NCBI GenBank assembly: GCA_029563075.1
Contig: JAKQTN010000050.1
Span: 1-64,000, forward strand
Direction: 5' to 3'
Source of the DNA: Pseudomonadota bacterium
GTDB lineage: Bacteria; Pseudomonadota; Gammaproteobacteria; Burkholderiales; Methylophilaceae
Length of the DNA: 64,000 bases
Shown here: positions 11,525-20,506 of the stretch, in pieces
Layout: the number at the start of each line of letters is the position of its first letter
Numbering within the stretch: the first letter of the stretch is position 1
The notes under the pieces: generated by a model
Told to the model about the DNA's origin: nothing
Seen by the model: only the letters and a program-made list of their open reading frames with translations
The model's database searches: none
Made by a program: the position numbers and the translations under genes

Positions 11525-11929
11525 ATGCTTGATCCCGCCGCAAAAGTACAATTACCCCCCATTCCCGCCAAGCGGTACTTTACCATTGGCGAGGTGAGTG
11601 AGTTGTGTGGCGTAAAACCGCATGTATTGCGCTATTGGGAGCAGGAATTTACGCAGCTCAAGCCAGTCAAGCGCCGTGGTAACCGCCGCTATTACCAGCA
11701 TCATGAAGTGCTCTTAATCCGCAAAATCCGCGAATTGCTTTATGAGCAAGGCTTCACCATCAGCGGTGCACGAAATCGTCTGGATGGTGCGGAAGAAGTC
11801 ACAGAGCCAGCAGTCATGCCTCAGGCGAATGCACAAGTTTCCAACAGTGAAACGGCATCCACAAGCGATTTTGATATTCATGCGTTCAAAAACGGGCTGC
11901 GCGAAGTCATTCAGTTATTGCGAGCTTAG
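11525..11929 (+). CDS. MerR family transcriptional regulator downstream of ihfA
   Basis: 134 residues. N-terminal MerR winged helix: RYFTIGEVSELCGVKPHVLRYWEQEF, then RRGNRRYYQ and LLYEQGFTISGARNRL. The C-terminal part is short and has no metal-binding Cys cluster, so this is not a metal sensor of the MerR/CueR kind. This small regulator sits after ihfA in many beta- and gammaproteobacteria; ligand unknown. Starts 15 bases after ihfA, probably cotranscribed. Confidence 0.9.
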   Translation: MLDPAAKVQLPPIPAKRYFTIGEVSELCGVKPHVLRYWEQEFTQLKPVKRRGNRRYYQHHEVLLIRKIRELLYEQGFTISGARNRLDGAEEVTEPAVMPQANAQVSNSETASTSDFDIHAFKNGLREVIQLLRA

Positions 11930-12052
11930 CTTTAAAAGCAGCCAATTCCGGCGTCAATCAAAAAAGTTTTATCTTTAATGCGCCAGATCTAATCCGTATC
12001 CGGTCATTTCATTTATAATGCTCGCTCGTTGCAAATCAACAGCAACGCGGTT

Positions 12053-12129
12053 CGGGGCGTAGCGCAGCCTGGTAGCGTACTTGCATGGGGTGCAAGGGGT
12101 CGCAAGTTCGAATCTTGCCGTCCCGACCA
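12053..12129 (+). tRNA. tRNA-Pro (anticodon GGG)
   Basis: 77-base cloverleaf: acceptor CGGGGCG pairs with CGTCCCG, anticodon stem CTTGC/GCAAG around ATGGGGT (anticodon GGG), T-arm TTCGAAT, discriminator A and encoded CCA. A TATAAT at 12014-12019 fits a -10 box for its own promoter; no good -35 was seen. Confidence 0.95.
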
Positions 12130-12286
12130 AAAATAACAATCATTTTTTACATCAATCTTTAAATTGGTTGATGGTCATCATCAATTGAAATTTGTTTCAG
12201 ACTTCTAGTCGAATTATCAATAATCAGACCCAATTGTAAATGTTAATTAGGCTTCGCATAGAACCACTTCAATATGTATATTTCCA

Positions 12287-12323
12287 TGCACCATTTTGGA
12301 ATTTTTTGCACTAATTGAGTGCA
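12287..12323 (+). promoter_or_regulatory. Tandem NtrC-like enhancer sites
   Basis: TGCACTAATTGAGTGCA at 12307-12323 is a 5+5 inverted repeat matching the NtrC pattern TGCAC-N7-GTGCA; the palindrome extends to TTTTGCAC/GTGCAAAA. TGCACCATTTTGGAATT at 12287-12303 has a perfect left half-site. The two begin 20 bp apart, as paired NtrC sites often do. A clean sigma-54 promoter was not found; the best GG-N10-GC match is at 12481-12494 and is weak. Function is inferred. Confidence 0.45.
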
Positions 12324-12481
12324 AAATTAACATATATATCAATAACATAGCTTTTTTGTGTAAAAATGCCGAAATGTTGTGGTAAAAACGCAAAAAGTGC
12401 GGTGTTGTCTTTAAAATAATCTTGTATTCAATATAACTTACCTTGTTTATGCGCAGGCTATTTGATACTGTGTATTCAAGG

Positions 12482-12532
12482 GCGCTAAAAATGCTAGCGC
12501 AGGTAGTTATGACCACTATTAAAAATAACTAC
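12482..12532 (+). promoter_or_regulatory. Two consecutive stem-loops in the porin leader
   Basis: Hairpin 1: GCGCTA (12482-12487) with TAGCGC (12495-12500), 7-base loop. Hairpin 2: GTAGTTAT (12503-12510) with ATAACTAC (12525-12532), 14-base loop. Both stems are perfect. They lie 80-130 bases before the porin start, so they are probably part of its 5' untranslated region. No known riboswitch class was recognised. Confidence 0.45.
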
Positions 12533-12612
12533 GAACGAATTTGGTGCAAGTTTAGGTTGAAGTTTTAAGTGTTGCAATATTTTTATTTGTTAAGGGAAAT
12601 CAAGGGAGTCTT

Positions 12613-13551
12613 ATGAAAACGATTAGTTGGTTATTAAACCGTCATGTGTTGAGCGCATTATGTGCGGCACCACTTTTATTGAGCAGCGCTTATACATTCG
12701 CGGATGAAGCGGCGCCAGCAGCTGCACCAGCTGCCGCAGAAGCTGCTCCTGCAGCTGAAGCCGCCGCACCGGCTGCTCCAGCCGAACCAGCATCACCACA
12801 CACATTCACTTTCAATCTTGGGGCATACAGCAACTACATGTTCCGTGGTGTTGCGCTAAGTGATGGCCCGGCTTTACAAGGCGGTGCGGATTATGCACAC
12901 AGCAGTGGTTTTTATGCAGGTACCTGGTTTTCTAACATCGATAAAGAGTTCACAGGGCATGGTGATGGATTTTCTGGTGGTAACCGTTTAGAGGTAGACA
13001 TTTACGCAGGCTGGGCAAAAACATTTGAGAATGGTTTTGGCGTTAACTTCTTGGCAAACTATTACTGGTACCCAGATCACGAAGATTCATTCAGAAGCCC
13101 TGCTTTTAAAGGTCAAAACCAAGATACCCTCGAAGTTTCTGCAGCTTTGTCTTACAAATGGCTAACATATACTTTCTATTACATTCCTACTGATTATTAT
13201 GGTGCCAATAGAACTGATAGTACTCTTACTCAGATCAAAAAAGGTGACACAGATGGTGCTACTTACAACGAGCTGAAATTTAACTACACGTTGCCAATTG
13301 GCGATTTAAATTTCCTGGCTAAAGTAGGTTACCAACATACACCTGGCCTTCAAGGCAGCCAGGGTGACTGGGCAATCGGCTTGAACAGAAACTTTTCATT
13401 GCCAGGTGCCGGTAAACCGATCGAAGGCTTTAATGCGGGCGCAGTTTACACGAATACATTCGACGTGAAGAACGAAGCGTTTTACAACGCTTTCGATGGC
13501 AGAGATACAAACGAAGAAAAATTGACGTTTTATATTAAACGTACCTGGTAA
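12613..13551 (+). CDS. TorF family putative porin (TIGR02001/Gcw_chp)
   Basis: 312 residues. A signal peptide (residues 1-31, ending TFA) is followed by a 30-residue Ala/Pro/Glu linker, then a predicted outer-membrane beta-barrel. NLGAYSNYMFRGVALSDG and GFYAGTWFSNID are the family signature. The last residue is Trp, rather than the more usual Phe, at the barrel terminus (YIKRTW). Family members often sit beside nitrogen-regulation genes such as glnK-amtB in betaproteobacteria (recalled, not checked), which would fit the NtrC-like sites upstream. Solute is unknown. A GGGAG ribosome site precedes the ATG. Confidence 0.85.
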   Translation: MKTISWLLNRHVLSALCAAPLLLSSAYTFADEAAPAAAPAAAEAAPAAEAAAPAAPAEPASPHTFTFNLGAYSNYMFRGVALSDGPALQGGADYAHSSGFYAGTWFSNIDKEFTGHGDGFSGGNRLEVDIYAGWAKTFENGFGVNFLANYYWYPDHEDSFRSPAFKGQNQDTLEVSAALSYKWLTYTFYYIPTDYYGANRTDSTLTQIKKGDTDGATYNELKFNYTLPIGDLNFLAKVGYQHTPGLQGSQGDWAIGLNRNFSLPGAGKPIEGFNAGAVYTNTFDVKNEAFYNAFDGRDTNEEKLTFYIKRTW

Positions 13552-13572
13552 TTGCATACTCTCTAGGGTTTT

Positions 13573-13600
13573 AAAAAAGGGTGCTTCGGCACCCTTTTTT
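13573..13600. terminator. Bidirectional intrinsic terminator
   Basis: Perfect 12-bp stem, AAAAAAGGGTGC (13573-13584) with GCACCCTTTTTT (13589-13600), closed by a TTCG tetraloop. It lies between the convergent porin gene and the semialdehyde dehydrogenase gene and has T-runs in both directions. Confidence 0.93.
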
Positions 13601-13616
13601 ATTTGGATAAAGCAGT

Positions 13617-15113
13617 TTATTTCATGGTCGGCATGACAAACTCAGTGCCTGAGTTGTTGTTACTGGCAGGCCAGCGTGAGGTGGTAGTTTTAAGCCGTGT
13701 ATAAAAACGAATGCCATCCATACCATAGATATGATGGTCGCCGAACAGCGAGCGTTTCCAGCCGCCAAAACTGTGGAAGGCGATTGGCACGGGAATCGCC
13801 ACGTTCACGCCTACCATGCCGACCTGTACGCGGCTGGTGAACTCACGCGCGGCTTCACCATCGCGCGTGAAAATTGCGGTGCCGTTACCAAACTCATGGT
13901 CGTTGACCAGTTGCAGCGCTTCCTCAAATGTCTTGGTGCGCACTACACAGAGCACAGGACCAAAAATCTCCTCTTTGTAAATGCGCATATCTTTGGTCAC
14001 ATGATCGAACAGACACGGTGCCAGGAAGAAGCCCTTTTCATGGCCTTTGTGGCTGTAACCACGGCCGTCCAGCGCCAGCTTTGCCCCTTCGGTTACTCCT
14101 AAATCGACATAGCTTTTTACTTTTGCAAAATGCTGCGGCGTGACTAAGGGCCCCATGTCGGCTTTCTCGTTCAAGCCTTGGTCGATGGTGATATTTTTTG
14201 CTTTTTCAGTGATTTTTTCTACTAATTGATCGGCAATATCACCCACAGTCACTGCCACGGAAATAGCCATGCAGCGCTCGCCTGCAGAGCCGTAACCCGC
14301 GCCAATGAGTGCGTCGGCGGCCTGGTCTAAATCTGCATCCGGCATCACCACCAGATGATTTTTTGCGCCGCCCAGCGCCTGTACACGTTTGCCATTTTTG
14401 GTGCCAGTGCTGTAAATGTATTCAGCTACCGGAGTAGAACCTACAAAGCTGATGGCTTGCACGCGTTTGTCTGTGAGCAGTACATCCACGGCTTCTTTGT
14501 CGCCATTCACCAGGTTGAATACGCCTGCCGGCAGGCCGGCTTCAGCCAATAAATCTGCCAGCATAAAACTTGCACTAGGCGTTTTTTCTGAGGGTTTCAG
14601 CACAAACGTATTGCCAGCCGCCAACGCCATGGGGATCATCCACAATGGCACCATGACGGGAAAGTTGAACGGCGTGATGCCCGCTACCACGCCCAGCGGC
14701 TGGTGCATGCTGTAGGTATCGATGCCGGTGCCGACCTGGTCATTGAAGTCGCCTTTCATCAAATGCGGCGCGCCGCAAGCAAACTCGACCACTTCGATGC
14801 CGCGTGTCACTTCGCCGCGTGCATCAGAAATGGTTTTGCCGTGCTCCAGAGAAATGGCCTTGGCTAGATCGTTGGCATGATCATCCAGCAAGGCTTTGAA
14901 CTTGAACATGATGCGTGCGCGTCTTAGCGCGGGTGTAGCAGCCCAGGCAGGGAAGGCTGCTTGGGCCGCGTTGATCGCTGCGCTTGTTTCCTCTGCGGTT
15001 GCGAAAGTAATTTGCGCCTGCACGGAGCCAGTGGCAGGGTTATAGACATCGCCTAATCTTTTGCCCGCGCCGGCGACATGCTTACCATTAATATAATGAC
15101 CGATTGTTTTCAT
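13617..15113 (-). CDS. mmsA: CoA-acylating malonate/methylmalonate-semialdehyde dehydrogenase
   Basis: 498 residues. The start is the ATG at 15113, preceded by GAGGAATTC; the longer frame to 15164 overlaps bauA and lacks homology. Aldehyde dehydrogenase family, MmsA branch: [11 protein letters not shown] start, [27 protein letters not shown], and [11 protein letters not shown] with the catalytic Cys. MmsA makes acetyl-CoA or propionyl-CoA from the semialdehyde with NAD and CoA. Directly downstream of a beta-alanine aminotransferase gene, so its likely substrate here is malonate semialdehyde (the BauC role). There is a 20-base gap between the two genes. Confidence 0.92.
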   Translation of the reverse strand: MKTIGHYINGKHVAGAGKRLGDVYNPATGSVQAQITFATAEETSAAINAAQAAFPAWAATPALRRARIMFKFKALLDDHANDLAKAISLEHGKTISDARGEVTRGIEVVEFACGAPHLMKGDFNDQVGTGIDTYSMHQPLGVVAGITPFNFPVMVPLWMIPMALAAGNTFVLKPSEKTPSASFMLADLLAEAGLPAGVFNLVNGDKEAVDVLLTDKRVQAISFVGSTPVAEYIYSTGTKNGKRVQALGGAKNHLVVMPDADLDQAADALIGAGYGSAGERCMAISVAVTVGDIADQLVEKITEKAKNITIDQGLNEKADMGPLVTPQHFAKVKSYVDLGVTEGAKLALDGRGYSHKGHEKGFFLAPCLFDHVTKDMRIYKEEIFGPVLCVVRTKTFEEALQLVNDHEFGNGTAIFTRDGEAAREFTSRVQVGMVGVNVAIPVPIAFHSFGGWKRSLFGDHHIYGMDGIRFYTRLKTTTSRWPASNNNSGTEFVMPTMK

Positions 15114-15133
15114 GCTGAATTCCTCATTGCTTG

Positions 15134-16543
15134 TTAAATGGTATGTTGCTGATGCAATGCCCATTGTTGTTCGTTTTTAAGATAACGGCTGACATCCAGC
15201 CCAGCCTCACCTTGCGAAGCCACGTATTTAATTGCATCCGCGAGCGTGTTAAAGATGCGATCAATCTCATGTTTTTCGATAGTGAGCGGCGGCGAGATGG
15301 CAATGATGTCGCCCGTGTAGCGCACGTGCAGGCCAAGTTCATAGCATTTCAAATATACGGCAAAAGCAGAAGCGCCTGCCTTTGCCTCAAACTCAATGCC
15401 TGCCACCAGGCCGATATTGCGGATATCTTTCACCATCGGCAGGCCTTTCAGGCTGTGCGCGGCTGATTCGAGATAAGTGCTTAAACCCGCCGCACGCGCT
15501 TCCAGTTTTTCTGCGGCAAAAATATCCTGCGTGGCGATTACCGCCGCGCAGGCAATGGGGATGGCGCTGTAGGTGTAGCCATGCGGCAGTTCTATGCTAC
15601 CGACGGCAGAGTTTTGCATAAACGCATCGTAGATTTCGCGTTTCACCGCTACCGCACCCATCGGCACGACGCCATTTGTGAGGCCTTTGGCGCAGGTGAG
15701 CATGTCGGGGATGACGTCAAAATAATCCGCGCCAAACTTGGCGCCCAGTCTGCCAAAACCGGTAATGACTTCGTCAAATATCAGCAAAATGCCATGTTTG
15801 GTGCAGATTTCCCGTAAGCGTTTCAGGTAGCCGGCCGGTGGTACAATCACGCCCGCCGAGCCTTGCATGGGCTCCACAATGAGTGCGGCAATCGTAGAGG
15901 GGTCATGCAAAGTCAGCATGCGCTGTTCAAACTCATTCGCCAGTGCAATGCCGCCATCTTGCGGAATGCCTTTGGTAAACGCATTTTTTTCGATATCCAG
16001 CGGATGGCGAATATGGTCCACGCCGCTTAGCGCATTGCCAAATGCCTTGCGGTTGCCTGCGATACCACCTACCGAAATGCCGCCGAAATTGACGCCGTGG
16101 TAGCCGCGCTCACGGCCAATCAACTTGTTTCGCAACGGGTTGCCTGCTACACGATGATAGGCCAGCGCGATTTTAAGCGCAGTATCGGCAGATTCTGAAC
16201 CGGAATTGGTGAAGAATATCCGATCTAAACCAGTGGGCATATAGGCTGCCAGACGGGTGGCGGCTTCAAACGCGAGCGGATGGCTCGATTGGAACGCCGG
16301 TGCGTAATCCAGCGTGCGTAGTTGATTGGCTACGGCCACCGCAATTTCTTCGCGTCCATGTCCCGCCGGCACGCACCACAGGCCTGCCGTGCCATCTAGT
16401 ATTTGCCGGCCATCCATAGACGTGTAGTAATTACCCTTGGCCGCTTTGAATAGGCGCGGCATGGCTTTGAATTGCCGATTGGCGGTAAACGGCACCCAAT
16501 AGTGCGACAGGTTAGGCAGCTCGGCTTGTTCTGATTTTGACAT
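15134..16543 (-). CDS. bauA: Beta-alanine--pyruvate aminotransferase-like class III transaminase
   Basis: 469 residues. Start taken at the ATG at 16543 with AAGGA 8 bases upstream; the frame extends to 16591 without signals. Class III PLP fold: [40 protein letters not shown], and CAKGLTNG with the PLP Lys. The N-terminus [15 protein letters not shown] is typical of beta-alanine:pyruvate (omega-amino acid) transaminases. Together with mmsA it would degrade beta-alanine, which arises from spermidine breakdown and uracil catabolism. Amine range cannot be read from sequence. Confidence 0.88.
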   Translation of the reverse strand: MSKSEQAELPNLSHYWVPFTANRQFKAMPRLFKAAKGNYYTSMDGRQILDGTAGLWCVPAGHGREEIAVAVANQLRTLDYAPAFQSSHPLAFEAATRLAAYMPTGLDRIFFTNSGSESADTALKIALAYHRVAGNPLRNKLIGRERGYHGVNFGGISVGGIAGNRKAFGNALSGVDHIRHPLDIEKNAFTKGIPQDGGIALANEFEQRMLTLHDPSTIAALIVEPMQGSAGVIVPPAGYLKRLREICTKHGILLIFDEVITGFGRLGAKFGADYFDVIPDMLTCAKGLTNGVVPMGAVAVKREIYDAFMQNSAVGSIELPHGYTYSAIPIACAAVIATQDIFAAEKLEARAAGLSTYLESAAHSLKGLPMVKDIRNIGLVAGIEFEAKAGASAFAVYLKCYELGLHVRYTGDIIAISPPLTIEKHEIDRIFNTLADAIKYVASQGEAGLDVSRYLKNEQQWALHQQHTI

Positions 16544-16598
16544 GCGAGAATCCTTAAATATTACTTTTTCATGCATACGATTATTTAGCATCTTTTAG

Positions 16599-16701
16599 TG
16601 TTTAGCATATTGTGTCAAGTCTGGTTTTTAATTTTATTAATCTATTGATTATACTAGTATTAATTTTATGAGTGTTATTGTATATTTAACACTTTAAACA
16701 C
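16599..16701. promoter_or_regulatory. Divergent bauA / cupin-regulator promoter region with inverted repeats
   Basis: Between the two divergent genes, GTGTTTA (16599-16605) is mirrored by TAAACAC (16695-16701), and GTGTTA (16672-16677) by TAACAC (16687-16692) with a 9-base spacer. These GTGTT/AACAC arms are the only clear dyads in this AT-rich stretch and are candidate operators for the adjacent XRE-cupin regulator. Confidence 0.45.
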
Positions 16702-16715
16702 CAAGTGATTAGATT

Positions 16716-17270
16716 ATGGATATTGATGTAGGCTTAAGACTCAAAATAGTGCGGCTACGGCACCAGCTATCGCAGCGCGCATTGGCAAAAAGGGCGGGTG
16801 TTGCCAATGCCAGTATTTCACTCATAGAATCCGGCAGTACTAGTCCATCTGTTAGCGCCTTAAAACGCATACTGGCGGGCATTCCGATGACACTGGCTGA
16901 ATTTTTCTCAGACGAATTGCCGGGCATGAAGAGCGAGGTTTTTTACCGCGCCCGGGATCTGACCGAAATTAGCGCTGGTGAAGGTATCTCATATCGCCAG
17001 ATTGGCTCGGCTAAGGCTGGTCATGCTTTGCAGATTCTCTATGAAACATATGAAGCAGGCGCCGATACGGGCATGATGATGCTGCAGCACGAGGGTGAGG
17101 AAGGTGCTGTGATACTGTCTGGACGCCTGGAAGTGACTGTAGGAGAATCTACGCGGGTATTGGGTGCTGGCGATGCTTACTACTTTAACAGCCGTCAACC
17201 GCACCGCTTTCGTAATGTGGGGAATGAAGTGTGTACCTTGGTGAGTTCGTGCAGCCCACCCACGTTTTAA
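16716..17270 (+). CDS. XRE-cupin transcriptional regulator, PuuR-like
   Basis: 184 residues. N-terminal HTH_3 domain (LRLKIVRLRHQLSQRALAKR and SISLIESGSTSPSVSALKRI), C-terminal Cupin_2 domain with GEEGAVILSGRLEV and PHRFRN. This is the architecture of PuuR, the putrescine-utilisation repressor of E. coli. Here it diverges from bauA-mmsA, so beta-alanine or polyamine sensing is likely. Ends in LVSSCSPPTF; a degenerate copy of this end lies at 17765-17848. Confidence 0.87.
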   Translation: MDIDVGLRLKIVRLRHQLSQRALAKRAGVANASISLIESGSTSPSVSALKRILAGIPMTLAEFFSDELPGMKSEVFYRARDLTEISAGEGISYRQIGSAKAGHALQILYETYEAGADTGMMMLQHEGEEGAVILSGRLEVTVGESTRVLGAGDAYYFNSRQPHRFRNVGNEVCTLVSSCSPPTF

Positions 17271-17337
17271 TGCAGAATACATAGGGATTTGGGTTGATCT
17301 CAGTTATTATAAAACCATCAATACACGAAGATAAACG

Positions 17338-17763
17338 ATGATTATTACTTACGCGCTCAATAGTGTTCTTGTTGCAACTGCTGTGCTGATCCATTTTGAG
17401 GCGCTAAACCAGCTTTCAAAACTGATTCCCAGGCTTACCATCAAGCCACGGTTACGTGTTTTATTCGGTGTTTTTGGTGCATTATTTGCACATGTTATTG
17501 AAATATGGGCTTTTGCTTTTGGCTACTATTTCATGATTCATCAAGGTGGTTTTGGCTCATTGGAGGGGCACTTTAATCAGAGTCTGATGGACTGCAGTTA
17601 CTTTTCGTTTGTGAGCTACACATCGCTTGGCTTTGGCGACATTGTCGCCAAAGGCAATGTTCGATTTACAGCTGGACTGGAAGCATTAACAGGCCTGGTT
17701 CTAATCTCCTGGACCGCATCTTTTATGTTCATCGAGATGCAGAAATTATGGAAAGACAATTAA
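17338..17763 (+). CDS. Two-TM potassium-channel-like protein (Ion_trans_2)
   Basis: 141 residues with about three hydrophobic segments (residues 5-20, 40-65, 108-135). YTSLGFGDI resembles the K+ selectivity filter TxGYGD, with Phe for Tyr as in some bacterial channels, and the preceding FVSY is a plausible pore helix. No cytoplasmic RCK domain. Function as an ion channel is inferred from the filter alone. Confidence 0.75.
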   Translation: MIITYALNSVLVATAVLIHFEALNQLSKLIPRLTIKPRLRVLFGVFGALFAHVIEIWAFAFGYYFMIHQGGFGSLEGHFNQSLMDCSYFSFVSYTSLGFGDIVAKGNVRFTAGLEALTGLVLISWTASFMFIEMQKLWKDN

Positions 17764-17764
17764 C

Positions 17765-17848
17765 CTTAGCCATGCATGCTTTCTGAAGGACGGCGCAGGT
17801 AATGAGGGGGCTGCACTGGTCAGTTCGTGCACACCATCCTCTAGTTAA
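17765..17848 (+). pseudogene. Remnant of a PuuR-like cupin regulator C-terminus
   Basis: A 27-codon stretch ending in TAA encodes AGNEGAALVSSCTPSSS, which aligns with VGNEVCTLVSSCSPPTF at the end of the intact regulator 500 bp upstream. About half of these positions match and the shared core LVSSC is exact; the DNA core AGTTCGTGCA is also identical. There is no start and no domain before it. Most likely the decayed tail of a second regulator copy. Confidence 0.55.
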
Positions 17849-17921
17849 ACGGAACCTTTTGACTTAAAAGCGAGTCTCATGAATGCCTTATCGTAAATCA
17901 ATTTTCAAAAGTGAGATTACC

Positions 17922-18137
17922 ATGAAAACAAAAAGTAAATTAGCGATGACTTTCATTGCGGCAACACTCGTTGTTGGCTTAAGCGGCTGTAGCAATATGT
18001 CAACACGTGACAAAAACACTGCGATTGGTGCCGGTGTCGGGGCTGTAGCAGGTGCGGTGCTGACTGGCGGCAGCGGTGTTGGGACAGTTGGCGGCGCGGC
18101 TATTGGCGGTATTATCGGCAACCAGATCGGTAGATAG
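17922..18137 (+). CDS. Glycine-zipper lipoprotein, OsmB-like
   Basis: 71 residues from the ATG at 17922 (a frame from 17883 has no better start). Signal peptide with lipobox LSGC, giving a mature lipoprotein beginning CSNMSTRDKNTAIGAG. The rest is a Gly/Ala glycine-zipper membrane motif (GAGVGAVAGAVLTGG, GGAAIGGIIGNQIG). Similar to OsmB and Rickettsia 17-kDa-antigen-like small outer-membrane lipoproteins, often stress-induced. Stands alone. Confidence 0.85.
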   Translation: MKTKSKLAMTFIAATLVVGLSGCSNMSTRDKNTAIGAGVGAVAGAVLTGGSGVGTVGGAAIGGIIGNQIGR

Positions 18138-18160
18138 CAAGCCCGTATCTGGTTGGGGTA

Positions 18161-18184
18161 GGGTGAGCAGCAAGTTGCTCACCC
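18161..18184. terminator. Strong hairpin between convergent genes
   Basis: GGGTGAGCA (18161-18169) pairs perfectly with TGCTCACCC (18176-18184), 6-base loop. It lies between the lipoprotein gene and patD. Neither side has a T-run, so it may protect transcript ends rather than act as a classic intrinsic terminator. Confidence 0.5.
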
Positions 18185-18194
18185 TGCAAGGATT

Positions 18195-19628
18195 TTAAAG
18201 TTTCACCATCACATGCCGCACGGCACTGTAATCTTCAATCGCGTATATCGACATATCTTTGCCATAGCCTGATTTTTTCATGCCGCCGTGCGGCATTTCT
18301 GATACCAGCATAAAATGTGTGTTCACCCAAGTGCAGCCGTACTGTAATTCGGCAGATACGCGCATGGCGCGTGAAACATCACTTGTCCATACCGAGCTGG
18401 CGAGGCCGTATTCTGAATCGTTCGCCCAGCTGACTACAGTTTCTTCATCATCAAAACGCGTGACAGAAACCACGGGCCCAAACACCTCTTTGCAGACGAT
18501 CTCATCGGTTTGCAGGGCACCTGCAATAATGGTGGGCTCGTAGAAAAAGCCACTTCCGGTACGCATTTTGCCGCCAGTGGTGATTTCGATATGTTTTTGT
18601 GCGGCTGCCCGGTCTACAAACCCCGCCACACGCTCGCGCTGACGTGCGGAAATGAGCGGTCCCATTTCTACGCCGCTCATTTTTTGTTCGCCCACTTTAA
18701 TGCTGGCGGTGGCTGAAGACAGCTCGGCAACCAGTTTTTCGTAGATTTTTTTGCCTGCATAAATACGGCAGGCGGCGGTGCAATCCTGGCCTGCATTATA
18801 AAAACCGAAAGTGCGCACGCCTTCTACCACTGCGCTTAAATCCGCATCGTCAAACACGATCACAGGCGCTTTGCCGCCTAATTCAAGGTGGGTGCGCTTC
18901 ACGCTTTTTGCAGCGACTTCCATGATTTTCTGGCCGGTTGAAATATCCCCCGTAATTGAAATCATCTGTACTTGTGGCTGCGAAATCATAGTCGCGCCGA
19001 CGGATTCACCGCGCCCATTCAAAATATTCACTACACCGGCAGGGAAAATTCCGGCGATGAGTTGCGCCAGTTTAAGCGTAGTAAGCGGCGTCATTTCCGA
19101 TGGCTTTAACACCACGGTATTGCCTGCAGCCAGCGCCGGGCCCAGCTTCCAGGCCGCCATCATCAGCGGGTAATTCCACGGCGCAATCGAGGCCACTACG
19201 CCTAATGGATCGCGCCGAATCATGCTGGTGTGGCCCGGCAGATATTCGCCTGCCAGCGCGCCGGTCATGTTGCGCACCGCGCCTGCGAAAAAGCGGAATA
19301 CGTCCGCAACAGCGGGGATTTCATCATTCAGCGCCGCCAGATAAGGCTTGCCGCAATTTAGCGACTCCAGACCGGCAAAGCCTTCCGCATCGGCCTCTAT
19401 GGCATCTGCCAATTTGAGTAACATTGTGGAACGGTCGCGCGGCGTGGTTTTTTTCCAGCTTTTGAAAGCGGCTGCTGCAGCGCTTGCTGCAGTTTCAATC
19501 TGTGCCAATGAGGCTTCCGCTACCTGAGCTATCTCAGCACCAGTAGCTGGATTCAGCACGCTGATTGGTGCGCCTTCGCCAGTTACGAATTGGCCATTAA
19601 TCAGTAATTGCGTTTGAATGTTATGCAT
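18195..19628 (-). CDS. patD: Gamma-aminobutyraldehyde dehydrogenase
   Basis: 477 residues from the ATG at 19628 with GAGGATC upstream; the TTG at 19646 is less likely. NAD aldehyde dehydrogenase: [32 protein letters not shown], and [13 protein letters not shown] with the catalytic Cys, all characteristic of the YdcW/PatD group. It oxidises 4-aminobutyraldehyde to GABA. Last gene of a ydcSTUVW-like operon, in the same order as E. coli. It would complete the transaminase route begun by SpuC. Confidence 0.92.
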   Translation of the reverse strand: MHNIQTQLLINGQFVTGEGAPISVLNPATGAEIAQVAEASLAQIETAASAAAAAFKSWKKTTPRDRSTMLLKLADAIEADAEGFAGLESLNCGKPYLAALNDEIPAVADVFRFFAGAVRNMTGALAGEYLPGHTSMIRRDPLGVVASIAPWNYPLMMAAWKLGPALAAGNTVVLKPSEMTPLTTLKLAQLIAGIFPAGVVNILNGRGESVGATMISQPQVQMISITGDISTGQKIMEVAAKSVKRTHLELGGKAPVIVFDDADLSAVVEGVRTFGFYNAGQDCTAACRIYAGKKIYEKLVAELSSATASIKVGEQKMSGVEMGPLISARQRERVAGFVDRAAAQKHIEITTGGKMRTGSGFFYEPTIIAGALQTDEIVCKEVFGPVVSVTRFDDEETVVSWANDSEYGLASSVWTSDVSRAMRVSAELQYGCTWVNTHFMLVSEMPHGGMKKSGYGKDMSIYAIEDYSAVRHVMVKL

Positions 19629-19663
19629 TTTTCGATCCTCTTTCAAAAATAATACCCGATTTT

Positions 19664-20506
19664 TTAGCGACTGCTGCCGGCGATGCTTTCCGTGCCGCGC
19701 GTTAAATAATAGGCTGCGATAATCGGTAATGCGGTAATCAGCATCACCATCATGGCGACTACATTGGTTATCGCAGCGTCACGTGGGCGCGCGAGCTGAT
19801 TAAGCAGCCAGATCGGCAGCGTGATTTCATGTCCCGAGGTGAATATAGTCACAATCAGCTCATCAAACGATAGCGCAAATGCCAGCAATGCACCCGCAAG
19901 CAGGGCGGTCGCGAGTTGCGGCAGAATAATGTGCCGAAACGTGGTGAAACCATCCGCGCCCAAGTCCATGGAGGCTTCCACCAGGCTGTGCGGCATGCGC
20001 CTGAAGCGCGCGACCACGTTGTTGTAAATCATCACCACACAAAACGTGGCATGGCTCACTATAATGGTCCAAAAACCAGGGGTGATATCAAGTATGTTCA
20101 TCGCAGAGAGCAGCGCGATGCCGGTGATAATGCCGGGCAGGGCAATCGGCAGAATCAACATGGTGGTAATGGCTTCTTTGCCAAAAAAGTTGCGTCTGTA
20201 CAGCGCTGCGGCGGCCATAGTGCCCATCACTAATGCCAGCAAAGTCGCCACAGCCGCCACCTTGAGTGACAGCGCGATGGCCAGCATGACATCTTCGCGT
20301 GCAAAAGCCTCGTGAAACCAGCGCAAGGTAAAGTAAGCCTTATCGCCATCTCCCGCCAAAAAAGCGTTGATGACGATGACGACTATGGGGAAATGCAAAA
20401 ACACCAGGCCGCCATAGGCAAGCGTTTTCAACCATACGGGTGCCCGATTTTCATTGGATGGTTTAGCGCGCAACCCTTTACCTGACTGCTTTATGTTATA
20501 AGGCAT
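19664..20506 (-). CDS. ydcV: Putrescine-type ABC transporter permease (YdcV/PotI-like)
   Basis: 280 residues, about six membrane helices, with the permease EAA loop [23 protein letters not shown] near residue 185. BPD_transp_1 family, PotC/PotI branch. Start overlaps the end of ydcU by 11 bases. Pairs with YdcU in the inner membrane. Confidence 0.9.
   Translation of the reverse strand: MPYNIKQSGKGLRAKPSNENRAPVWLKTLAYGGLVFLHFPIVVIVINAFLAGDGDKAYFTLRWFHEAFAREDVMLAIALSLKVAAVATLLALVMGTMAAAALYRRNFFGKEAITTMLILPIALPGIITGIALLSAMNILDITPGFWTIIVSHATFCVVMIYNNVVARFRRMPHSLVEASMDLGADGFTTFRHIILPQLATALLAGALLAFALSFDELIVTIFTSGHEITLPIWLLNQLARPRDAAITNVVAMMVMLITALPIIAAYYLTRGTESIAGSSR

Larger units (their letters stand above)
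12130..12612. other. 483-bp AT-rich intergenic region before the TorF porin
   Basis: No convincing gene on either strand; an 89-codon minus-strand frame at 12247-12516 has no start signal or recognisable motif. The region holds a stem-loop (TTGATG 12168-12173 with CATCAA 12179-12184), two NtrC-like sites (12287-12323), and two hairpins (12482-12532), annotated separately. Its length and structure suggest a regulated promoter and long leader for the porin. Confidence 0.7.

Noticed and set aside
12260-12266. A single TGGTTCT (minus strand) upstream of the porin
   Set aside because: There is no partner 23 bp away on either side, so it is not counted with the MocR-type sites.
12247-12516. 89-codon minus-strand frame in the porin leader
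   Set aside because: AT-rich, no ribosome site, no recognisable motif, and it runs through the NtrC-like sites and a hairpin.
12541-12560. TTGGTGCAAGTTTAGG as a sigma-54 promoter for the porin
   Set aside because: The -24 part is good but the required GC at -12 is GG, so it fails the core rule.
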